A DNA stretch of 5,736 nt from positions 1 to 5,736 of the forward strand of contig JBHIDQ010000094.1 in the NCBI GenBank assembly GCA_046760155.1, read 5' to 3'. Position numbers and translations under genes: made by a program. The stretch's first letter is position 1; the number at the start of each line of letters is the position of its first letter. This document shows positions 1 through 5,736 of the stretch, piece after piece. The notes beneath the pieces were generated by a model that searched no databases, was not told the origin of the DNA, and was given only the letters and a program-made list of their open reading frames with translations. The stretch is from JBHIDQ01 sp046760155 (lineage in GTDB: Bacteria > Chloroflexota > Dehalococcoidia > Dehalococcoidales > RBG-16-60-22).

Positions 1-1514
1 AATTGCTGAGAGTACGGGTCATCCAGCTTAACAATCTGGTGTCCCTTATCAGTCAGTTCTTGGAGTACGCTTGGCGGAAAACCTGGTTCAAAGGCACATT
101 CATCATTGATTTGATAATACCTGAATCTGGGGGCATCCAGCGCCGTCTGCACCCCCATGCCGAAATCGATAATGTTGAGCAGCACCTGGACTTGTCCCTG
201 CGGCTGCATAAAGCCGCCCATAACGCCGAAGGTAAGGAACAAATCATCATCTTTGAAGACCATGGCCGGGATTATGGTGTGGTAGGGCTTTTTATGAGGC
301 TCGATGCGGTTGGGGTGGCCGGGCTCAAGGGAAAACAAAGCGCCACGATTCTGCAGACAAATGCCAGTACCCCCGACCACGATGCCGGAGCCAAAGCCCT
401 GGTAAAGGCTGTTGATAAAAGAGACGCTGTTACCTTCTCTATCCATCACCGCCAAGTAAACAGTATCTCCCTCAGTACCCGGGACGCCGGCCAATACCTT
501 TTGGCTCGCCTTATTCTTATCGATGAGCTGCCTTCTCCGTTCGGCGTAAGACTTCGAAAGTAATTTCTTCAAAGGGATGTCGACAAAATCAGGGTCGGCG
601 ACATACCGGTTAGCATCGGCAAAAGCCAGCTTCAAAGCCTCTATCAAGAGGTGCAGGTACTCAGGGGAGTTGTGCCCTAAAGACTTCAGGTCATAATCTT
701 CTAATATATTTAAGGTGAGAAGCACAACCAGTCCCTGACCATTGGGTGGGCATTCGTAGATATCATAGCCCCGATAGTTGGTACTGATTGGCGTTACCCA
801 GTTAGAAGTATGGTCGTTCAGGTCCTGCATCGTGATTAAACCACCGTTTTCTTGAGAACAGGCGACGATGGCTTCAGCAATTTCGCCCCGGTAGAAGACA
901 TCACGTCCTCCCTGAGCAATCTTTTTAAAAGTATTAGCCAGGTCTGGCGGCACAAAAACTTCGCCCGGCTCAGGTACTCTTCCCGCTGGCAGATAGGTGC
1001 GAGTCGCGCTGGCATTGGCTTGTAATTTGGCACGGTTCTCCTGCCACCGATGGGCAATAACCTCGGTCACCGGAAATCCGTGTTCGGCTAGCTCAATGGC
1101 TGGAGCCAATACCTGAGATAAGCTCATTGTGCCATAATTGTCAAGCAGGGCACACCACCCGTCCAAAGCCCCGGGAATGGTTACGGTATGAATACCCGTT
1201 TCCGGCATCTTCTGGTAACCCAGCTTTTGCAGCGTTTCCAGACTAGCGGCATAGGGAGCCCGTCCGCTGGCATTCAAAGCTTTTAATTCTTGGTTCTGAC
1301 TTAAATAGACCAGTACAAAGACGTCTCCCCCCAGGCCGGTCATCATTGGTTCGACCACGTTTAAAGCAGCCGCGGTAGCGATGGCGGCATCAACGGCATT
1401 ACCTCCCTGCTGGAGTATACTCACCCCAGCCTGGGCTGCCAGAGGCTGACTGGTAGCCACCATGCCACGATTACTCATTACTGCCGAACGGCGTGATGGA
1501 AACGAGTATTCCAA
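1..1514 (-). CDS. Gamma-glutamyltransferase-superfamily Ntn-hydrolase, YwrD/acylase-like (C-terminus cut by window edge)
   Basis: The frame is open from TTG 1514 to the window edge: 504 residues with no stop. Related YwrD-type proteins are somewhat over 500 residues, so probably only a short tail is missing. GGT-superfamily signatures are seen in order: GGNAVDAAIA near residue 35, a TGLGGD motif near 60, SGRAP at 83-87, the nucleophile Thr351 in GTEGDTVYLAV, FGSGIVVGG near 374-382, and the GVMGGFMQPQGQVQ glycine motif with Gly433-Gly434. In this family the precursor cuts itself before the Thr to give large and small subunits, and the Thr then attacks an amide. No signal peptide is visible, so it is probably cytoplasmic. 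The lid-loop region before PYHTIIP is short. Several residues that hold the gamma-glutamyl group in E. coli GGT are substituted, so amidase or acylase activity is as likely as glutathione cleavage. TTG is chosen because AGGAGAG lies 8 bases upstream and a promoter lies over the alternative ATG at 1553. Family assignment is firm; substrate is unknown. Confidence 0.93.
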   Translation of the reverse strand, partial: MEYSFPSRRSAVMSNRGMVATSQPLAAQAGVSILQQGGNAVDAAIATAAALNVVEPMMTGLGGDVFVLVYLSQNQELKALNASGRAPYAASLETLQKLGYQKMPETGIHTVTIPGALDGWCALLDNYGTMSLSQVLAPAIELAEHGFPVTEVIAHRWQENRAKLQANASATRTYLPAGRVPEPGEVFVPPDLANTFKKIAQGGRDVFYRGEIAEAIVACSQENGGLITMQDLNDHTSNWVTPISTNYRGYDIYECPPNGQGLVVLLTLNILEDYDLKSLGHNSPEYLHLLIEALKLAFADANRYVADPDFVDIPLKKLLSKSYAERRRQLIDKNKASQKVLAGVPGTEGDTVYLAVMDREGNSVSFINSLYQGFGSGIVVGGTGICLQNRGALFSLEPGHPNRIEPHKKPYHTIIPAMVFKDDDLFLTFGVMGGFMQPQGQVQVLLNIIDFGMGVQTALDAPRFRYYQINDECAFEPGFPPSVLQELTDKGHQIVKLDDPYSQQ

Positions 1515-1522
1515 ATTAACGT

Positions 1523-1529
1523 CTCTCCT
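1523..1529 (-). promoter_or_regulatory. Ribosome binding site deciding the TTG start of the GGT-like gene
   Basis: AGGAGAG reads on the minus strand, 8 bases before TTG 1514. The in-frame ATG at 1553 has no purine-rich Shine-Dalgarno sequence before it. Conserved family sequence begins shortly after the TTG (SRRSAVMSNRGMVATSQP), so the shorter start also fits the protein better. Confidence 0.75.
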
Positions 1530-1553
1530 GGAAACCGGACAAATTGCGCCCAT

Positions 1554-1562
1554 ATTATAGCA
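1554..1562 (-). promoter_or_regulatory. Extended -10 promoter for the GGT-like gene
   Basis: The minus strand reads TGCTATAAT, a perfect consensus extended -10 element (TG, one base, TATAAT), in the short gap after the cysteine-protein gene. No good -35 hexamer is seen 16-18 bases upstream, which is usual for extended -10 promoters. Transcription would start near 1547, leaving a leader of roughly 30 bases that contains the ribosome binding site. This would let the GGT-like gene be expressed independently of the gene before it. It is a prediction from sequence match only. Confidence 0.6.
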
Positions 1563-1583
1563 CTGGTGATTAGAAAACTAGCA

Positions 1584-2096
1584 TCATTTGGCTTGAGGCA
1601 CTAGGTTCTCTCCCAGTATGATTTCGGCCATCCACCGCGCTGCTTTACCCACCACCTCAGGGCAGTGGATGTCATGGGCTCCGGCATTATGGAATTTTTC
1701 GTACTCTTGCGGGTCAGCCAGGTAATAATACCTCCCCAAGACTTTGGTCTGGATATTGCGGCAGACCACGGAACCATATTCGTCAATAAATTTTTGGTGC
1801 AGTCTTCTCGCCAGCTCATGACTTTTAAATCTAATGCCTTCAGGGTCGCCGAAATTGTCTCTCTCCCTACCCACCACAGAGCCCAGAAACATGATGGCAC
1901 CAGCATAGGCGCCACAGCTACCATCGCAAGCCATGGCAGACCCACCGGCGAGGCCGGTAGCTGATTTGAAGATATCGTCATTCCTTTTAGCAAAGACATC
2001 CTGGAGCGCCGCGATGACGCACTGGCTACAACCCCGGTAGGCCTTCTCGTAATGTTTACCCAGTTCATAGGCCTTCTCGGCAACTCTCTCTGCCAT
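1584..2096 (-). CDS. C_GCAxxG_C_C family cysteine-rich protein, putative redox or metal-binding
   Basis: This is a 170-residue soluble protein with no signal peptide or membrane segment. It has six cysteines: Cys23 and Cys26 as CSQC, Cys57 and Cys61 within the ACDGSCGAYAG signature, Cys112 in SVVCRNIQ, and Cys145 in HCPEVVGKAARW. This order and the CGAxxG core match the C_GCAxxG_C_C family, common in anaerobes. The family has no established reaction; the conserved cysteines suggest redox chemistry or a bound metal or iron-sulfur cluster, which is inference. The frame is open as far as an ATG at 2132, but ATG 2096 is chosen because AAGGAGGT sits 7 bases upstream and the extra 12 residues overlap that site. 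It lies downstream of the transglutaminase gene with a promoter of its own, and nothing ties it functionally to either neighbour. Confidence 0.9.
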   Translation of the reverse strand: MAERVAEKAYELGKHYEKAYRGCSQCVIAALQDVFAKRNDDIFKSATGLAGGSAMACDGSCGAYAGAIMFLGSVVGRERDNFGDPEGIRFKSHELARRLHQKFIDEYGSVVCRNIQTKVLGRYYYLADPQEYEKFHNAGAHDIHCPEVVGKAARWMAEIILGENLVPQAK

Positions 2097-2103
2097 TATC
2101 TTG

Positions 2104-2111
2104 ACCTCCTT
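2104..2111 (-). promoter_or_regulatory. Strong ribosome binding site deciding the start of the cysteine protein
   Basis: AAGGAGGT reads on the minus strand, a near-perfect anti-16S match, with a 7-base spacer to ATG 2096. It lies inside the coding region that would result from the upstream ATG at 2132, which argues against that longer start. It is the strongest Shine-Dalgarno sequence in the window and suggests high translation of this small protein. Confidence 0.85.
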
Positions 2112-2153
2112 TTTCTGATTAACTCCGCCCAACCGACTTTCACAACCGAGCCT

Positions 2154-2164
2154 ATTGTAACAAT
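2154..2164. repeat. 11-base perfect palindrome over the -10 box, possible operator
   Basis: The minus strand reads ATTGTTACAAT, a perfect 5-base inverted repeat around a single central T. It contains the whole TACAAT -10 hexamer, so a dimeric repressor bound there would block the promoter. The symmetry does not extend into the flanks. A palindrome this short can arise by chance in AT-rich sequence, so the regulatory role is only a suggestion. Confidence 0.25.
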
Positions 2165-2182
2165 TTCAGCAAACGGCCTCAA
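2154..2182 (-). promoter_or_regulatory. Candidate sigma-70-type promoter for the cysteine-protein gene
   Basis: On the minus strand a -35 hexamer TTGAGG (2182-2177; 4 of 6 consensus) is separated by exactly 17 bases from a -10 hexamer TACAAT (2159-2154; 5 of 6). Transcription would start near 2147, giving a leader of about 50 bases. The -35 box overlaps the TGA stop of the transglutaminase gene. No hairpin-plus-T-run terminator is seen in the gap, so read-through from the upstream operon is also possible. Confidence 0.5.
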
Positions 2183-4260
2183 GGCGCCGCAGTGATACGT
2201 CCGTGGTTGCTCAGTGTTCGCCTCAGGGCAGACAGCCTCTGCCTTGCTTCCAGAACGGTTGACGGGTTGAAGGGATTTGGATTGTAGGCGGCGCTACTGG
2301 CCGCCTGGGTTAGCCAGTCGATTGTTTCCCGCTTATCTGGGATTTGCACTGATATGATAGTGGCATATTCATAAGGGGGCTGGTGCCGCTGACGAGGGGG
2401 CAAACCTTTTCTGGCGAGTACGGCTATCATTTTGTGGTATAAGTCCAACATTATTCTCCTCGACTCACCATCCAGAACGCTGTACCCCCTCAGCTCTAGC
2501 TCAGTTCTTGCCTTACGGCGACTGAGGAGTAAAATTAGAACAGCAACGGCAATCCCCGCACCAGGTAATATGACCCAAACCCACCGTGGTACCGAAAGCG
2601 GACCGAAAGATGAACTGTCACCCAAGGGTGCCAACAGGCTGGCAAAGGTAACCCCGGTGAAGTCTTCCAGACCAAAGTAGAGCCAGTTTCGTCCGGCGGC
2701 AAAACCCATGGTGGCATCGGGACGTGGTGTTGGGTCGAAAGCCACCCAGCCGTGCTGCCGAAAGTGGATTTCCACCCAGGCATGGGCATCTCCGGCCCGC
2801 ACAATATGGGCTCCGGTCATGGCATCAATGTAACCGGGCAGGTAGCCGGCGGCAACACGGGCGGGCAGACCCACCTGCCGGGCCATGACCGCCATGGCAG
2901 TAGCAAACTGCGAGCAATAACCAGCCTGTTGTTCGAAGAGAAAGTAATCTACCGCATCACGGTCTGGCGGCAACGGTCCCACATTCAGGTCATAGGGATA
3001 ATTGGTAAGCAGAAAATGCTCCAGTCTGGCTGCTTTGTCGTAATCGGTAGGAGCACCTCGTACGATGGATTCAGCCAAAGCGGCCGTTCGTTCACTGATG
3101 GGTGGCAGGGCTAGATTGGTGATATCCTCTGAGGCGACGCTATCAACGCGCAATAGCTCTGGCCTGAGATAAGGCACTACAGAGAGAGTACGGTATAAAG
3201 CGCCTTTTTCCAGAAAGGCTTGGAATGTCTGGGGCAAGTAAATTTCCCCCGGCTTGTAGCCAGTGAAAATAGCGTTTGGCTGGTCAGACAACAAATAATA
3301 TGTCTGCCAATAGGTTCTTTCCCCGGGCAAGCTTGCCCTAGAATCGGGTAAGACGAATCCTCGCCGACTCTTTTCCAGTAGTTTGATTTGTGGCGAGGGA
3401 GTGAGCCAACCCCGACCATCATATTCGTCTAAGGTTAGACCACGCCAATAGCTTGATACCCGACTCCGTACGTGCATCACTGCCCTGTCGGCTAGTGAGC
3501 CAGTATAACCCAAAGAGACATAGTCACCAGCACCACCACGTCCTCTATCCCAAAGAGAAGGAAGAATCCCGGGCGCTACTGAGGCACCGGGCTTACTGGG
3601 AAGCATGGAAAGCCCACCCAGACTGAGGTCTAATCGACTGGGAAGCCAGCTCGCTTGGGTTACCTGACTGCTGGCCAGCCGGGGCATCAGCAGAAAAAAG
3701 ACAGCCGAGATGAGCAAGGCAGTGGTGGCAAAGCCCAGCCAGGACTTCCCGACATTAAGCCACTTTAACTCCCCTACCAGCACCGCCTGGCTTGTTTCCG
3801 CTTCGACACGGCCGATGGCAACTGCGGTCAGCGCCAGAATCATGAAGACCAGCGGAAAGACGAGAAACCACAAGCTAAGGGCTAATTCACTAATCAGCAC
3901 CAAGAGTAGAGCTCCCAAAATCAAACTGGCAATAACATTTCTTCTTCGCATCAGGTCAAAACTACCTATCACCAGTCCATAAATAAGGTAACGCGATAGT
4001 AACAGTCGGTCGCTCAATCCGGAAAGTAATATGTCCCCGCCGAGAAAGGCAGTAAGACCCATAAAAAGCAGTAAAATCAAGCTACGGCGTATTGAGGCAT
4101 GACGTTGGCGCCAACTATAGAAGTGACCAGCGGCCAATCCCGGTATGCCCACCGCCAGCAGTAAGGGGTCCCTAATTGTCCAGGACACGGCGACTATCAC
4201 GCTACTGACGGCGAGGAAAGCAAAAAGTCGGAAAATAGCCGAATATTTAATAGTTTCCAT
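2179..4260 (-). CDS. Membrane transglutaminase, TgpA-like (DUF3488 / transglutaminase core / DUF4129)
   Basis: This 693-residue membrane protein is a typical length for its family. Residues 8-192 hold about six or seven hydrophobic helices (DUF3488/TgpA N-terminal region). An extracytoplasmic part follows, with YWRGLTLDEYDGRGW at 271-285. The transglutaminase-like core carries a full papain-type triad: Cys449 in GYCSQFATA, His493 in DAHAWVEI and Asp509 in FDPTP. One more helix lies at about 560-580, then a cytoplasmic DUF4129-like tail containing LDLYHKMIAVLARKGLPP. The enzyme is expected to act outside the membrane on an unknown protein or peptide, by amide hydrolysis or cross-linking. It begins 3 bases after the DUF58 stop with no proper Shine-Dalgarno spacing, so translation is probably coupled. 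MoxR-DUF58-transglutaminase order is a well-known conserved arrangement. The family is sure; the biological substrate is not known. Confidence 0.95.
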   Translation of the reverse strand: METIKYSAIFRLFAFLAVSSVIVAVSWTIRDPLLLAVGIPGLAAGHFYSWRQRHASIRRSLILLLFMGLTAFLGGDILLSGLSDRLLLSRYLIYGLVIGSFDLMRRRNVIASLILGALLLVLISELALSLWFLVFPLVFMILALTAVAIGRVEAETSQAVLVGELKWLNVGKSWLGFATTALLISAVFFLLMPRLASSQVTQASWLPSRLDLSLGGLSMLPSKPGASVAPGILPSLWDRGRGGAGDYVSLGYTGSLADRAVMHVRSRVSSYWRGLTLDEYDGRGWLTPSPQIKLLEKSRRGFVLPDSRASLPGERTYWQTYYLLSDQPNAIFTGYKPGEIYLPQTFQAFLEKGALYRTLSVVPYLRPELLRVDSVASEDITNLALPPISERTAALAESIVRGAPTDYDKAARLEHFLLTNYPYDLNVGPLPPDRDAVDYFLFEQQAGYCSQFATAMAVMARQVGLPARVAAGYLPGYIDAMTGAHIVRAGDAHAWVEIHFRQHGWVAFDPTPRPDATMGFAAGRNWLYFGLEDFTGVTFASLLAPLGDSSSFGPLSVPRWVWVILPGAGIAVAVLILLLSRRKARTELELRGYSVLDGESRRIMLDLYHKMIAVLARKGLPPRQRHQPPYEYATIISVQIPDKRETIDWLTQAASSAAYNPNPFNPSTVLEARQRLSALRRTLSNHGRITAAP

Positions 4261-4263
4261 GCC

Positions 4264-5481
4264 TCAATCTACCGATGCGGTTAATTTGGCGGTGGAGAAC
4301 AAGGTGTTGCTCAGCTTTTCCATTGCCAACTCCAAATTACCTCGTGAGCAACTGATGATGTCGAGGTTGCTCCCCTTTAATCTGGAACTGAGCAAATGGG
4401 GTATCTCATCCGCCGTGAAACCTTCTAAAATCACTACCACCATTTCCCTTACCCGATTGGCCAATTGTGATAACGCAGGGATTAGTTGGGTTTCTATGGC
4501 TGGCACAACGGCAACCATAACTTGGTCTGGCTCGAGTGCTGCTGTCAATTCTGCCAGACTAGCCTTACCTCCGGCTTCCAAGTGGGCCAGATAGTCCATT
4601 GCCTCCCGCCACCCGGCGTGGTGCAAGGGTGTTTCGCCAGCCAGAATGTCTATCTGGCGTCCGGAATCAGCACCAATCTTGGCGAGGCTGGCGGCAATCT
4701 TGACGCTATATTCTAAAGTCGTCTCTCTACCGATACCAAAATCATGCCCCGTTTCAAAGACGACGGCCACTGAGCCCTGACTGGCTTGTTCGAATTCCTT
4801 AAGCATGAACTGGCCCAGTCGGGCAGTATTACGCCAGTGGATGTATCTTAGTGGGTCACCATGCTGATATTCTCGAGAGCCATAGAATTCGGCCGGGGCA
4901 CTGGACTTGATGGCATGCCCCCAATCTGCCCAGGCGGCATCAGCAGACGGTAGCCCTTCCATCTGATAATATCGGGGGTAGACCGTTAGCTTCAATGGCA
5001 ATTGCCAGGAGCGCCGCCGCACCATCAATCCCAATAGCCCGCCGGATTGCAAGGTGATGTTTGCGGAAGGGTAATATCCCCGCCGGTAGCAGGTGGCGAC
5101 ATAGGAAAAGGCAGTTACCGACTTCGGGCTGAGACTGGTAACCAGAAAGGCTCGCTGGCGCTTCTCCGGCTGGTCAAAGGGGCAATCCTCTAACACCTTA
5201 ATGAAATGCCTGGCCAGACGCCCGTTGTTGGTTACTTTGAGCTTAATCTCAACCGTCTCGTCCTCCAGAGGACCACCCAATTCCAACTGGACAGCACCAG
5301 GCAGTAGTACCTGACGTTCTACTTGCAGCGACCTGAGGCTATACCAGGGTAAGATGGCGGACAGCACCAGCAAAGCCCAAATAATGGCATCAAAGAGGTA
5401 TAGCCAGCCGATTTGAGTTTGACCGGCGAGGAAATAGATAAATACACCGGCCATAATGAAAGCAAAGCCTGTTTTAGTCAT
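4264..5481 (-). CDS. DUF58 membrane protein, partner of the MoxR ATPase
   Basis: This protein has 405 residues. Two hydrophobic helices near the N-terminus (about 5-20 and 26-46) anchor it. A beta-rich stretch follows (about 50-170), then the DUF58 signature at 203-230, with REYQHGDPLRYIHWRNTARL followed by LKEFE. After that comes a von Willebrand A-like fold starting VAVVFETGHDF. The usual DxSxS metal-site motif is not present there; the segment reads ETGHD, so metal binding may be lost. DUF58 proteins occur next to MoxR ATPases and transglutaminases and are thought to link the ATPase to a membrane client; the exact role is unproven. It starts 18 bases after the MoxR stop. AAGGA lies 13 bases before ATG 5481, a long spacer, so translation may depend partly on coupling. 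Family assignment is firm. Confidence 0.93.
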   Translation of the reverse strand: MTKTGFAFIMAGVFIYFLAGQTQIGWLYLFDAIIWALLVLSAILPWYSLRSLQVERQVLLPGAVQLELGGPLEDETVEIKLKVTNNGRLARHFIKVLEDCPFDQPEKRQRAFLVTSLSPKSVTAFSYVATCYRRGYYPSANITLQSGGLLGLMVRRRSWQLPLKLTVYPRYYQMEGLPSADAAWADWGHAIKSSAPAEFYGSREYQHGDPLRYIHWRNTARLGQFMLKEFEQASQGSVAVVFETGHDFGIGRETTLEYSVKIAASLAKIGADSGRQIDILAGETPLHHAGWREAMDYLAHLEAGGKASLAELTAALEPDQVMVAVVPAIETQLIPALSQLANRVREMVVVILEGFTADEIPHLLSSRLKGSNLDIISCSRGNLELAMEKLSNTLFSTAKLTASVD

Positions 5482-5499
5482 TGATTATCGCCGTTCCTT

Positions 5500-5736
5500 C
5501 TATAAAGGCACCGGGACGGTGCTCAGGATAGCTTCAATACACTTCGCCGGGGAATCAGGCGCTGAAGACCTGGTTAGGATGCGGTGTCGGAGTACGGCTG
5601 GTGATACCGCCTTGACATCATCCGGGGTAACGAAATTCCTTTCTTCCATCGCCGCTCTAGCCTGGGCCGCCCGCTGCAGAAAAACGGCACCACGCGGGCT
5701 AACGCCGATGGCTATTTCGGCACTGGCTCTTGTTTC
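5500..5736 (-). CDS. MoxR-family AAA+ ATPase, C-terminal fragment (N-terminus outside window)
   Basis: The last 78 residues of a frame open to the window edge end at TAG 5500-5502. The fragment covers the C-terminal lid of a MoxR ATPase. Visible features are the sensor-2 type motif GVSPRGAVFLQRAAQARAAM (residues 11-30 of the fragment; the Arg of SPR is the expected nucleotide-sensing residue), the conserved FVTPDDVKAVSPAVLRHRI stretch, and the VPVP ending. The Walker A and B motifs lie outside the window. MoxR ATPases are cytoplasmic chaperone-like hexamers that usually work with VWA-domain proteins, and here the DUF58 gene follows directly. It is the first visible gene of the three-gene operon; its promoter lies beyond the edge. 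Confidence 0.93.
   Translation of the reverse strand, partial: ETRASAEIAIGVSPRGAVFLQRAAQARAAMEERNFVTPDDVKAVSPAVLRHRILTRSSAPDSPAKCIEAILSTVPVPL

Noticed and set aside
3..563. 186-residue open frame on the plus strand
   Set aside because: It lies antisense to the GGT-like gene, whose minus-strand frame is continuous and carries the family motifs, including the catalytic Thr. The plus-strand translation resembles no family and has no ribosome binding site visible inside the window.
1665..1964. 99-residue plus-strand frame and the overlapping minus-strand frame at 1601-2083
   Set aside because: Both are shadows of the C_GCAxxG_C_C gene, which has the conserved cysteines and a strong ribosome binding site.
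2097..2132. Longer start (ATG 2132) for the cysteine protein
   Set aside because: It has no good ribosome binding site, and the extra 12 codons overlap the AAGGAGGT that serves ATG 2096.
4145..4716. Plus-strand frames of 149 and 76 residues
   Set aside because: They are antisense to the DUF58 and transglutaminase genes, which have clear family signatures, and they show no recognisable features of their own.
5508..5522. Hairpin GCACC-GTCCC-GGTGC on the minus strand, followed closely by TTTAT
   Set aside because: The stem is only 5 base pairs, it lies within the last MoxR codons, and the T-run is short and broken. The DUF58 gene follows directly, so a terminator is unlikely.
1..5736. A new defence, mobile or RNA-based system
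   Set aside because: No direct-repeat array, transposase, integrase, tRNA-like or long structured noncoding stretch is visible. Almost every base belongs to a known gene family, and the three-gene MoxR cluster is a familiar arrangement.

Overview
The window is a compact bacterial segment with every recognisable gene on the minus strand, so genes read from high to low coordinates. Base composition is roughly balanced. There are no RNA genes, insertion sequences, CRISPR arrays or long repeats, and no gap above about 85 bases between genes. The gene set points to a free-living, probably anaerobic bacterium: a MoxR / DUF58 / membrane-transglutaminase cluster, a C_GCAxxG_C_C cysteine protein and a YwrD-like Ntn-hydrolase. 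The style of the proteins recalls Chloroflexota (Dehalococcoidia-like) or a clostridial lineage. That placement is an impression, not a result.

In transcription order, 5736-5500 is the C-terminal end of a MoxR-type AAA+ ATPase. It is followed after 18 bases by a DUF58 membrane protein (5481-4264), and after only 3 bases by a large membrane transglutaminase of the TgpA type (4260-2179; DUF3488, transglutaminase core, DUF4129). These three form a tight operon. In this widespread cluster the MoxR ATPase is thought to act as a chaperone or remodeller, the DUF58 protein as its VWA-like partner, and the transglutaminase as the cell-surface enzyme. The physiological substrate is generally unknown.

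An 82-base gap follows, holding a candidate sigma-70-type promoter whose -35 box overlaps the transglutaminase stop codon. Then comes a small protein with six cysteines of the C_GCAxxG_C_C family (2096-1584), with a near-ideal ribosome binding site.

The last gene (1514 to the window edge) encodes a gamma-glutamyltransferase-superfamily protein, open at its C-terminus. An extended -10 promoter lies just upstream and decides the start: the nearby in-frame ATG would lie upstream of the expected transcript, so TTG at 1514 with a good ribosome binding site is preferred. The catalytic Thr and the GG motif are present. The residues that bind the gamma-glutamyl alpha-carboxylate and amine in E. coli GGT appear replaced, so it is probably a YwrD/acylase-like enzyme rather than a classical GGT.

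I see no clearly new multi-gene system. The points most worth following are the altered substrate pocket of the GGT homologue, the in-frame DUF58-stop-transglutaminase junction, and a short palindrome over the -10 box of the cysteine-protein promoter.
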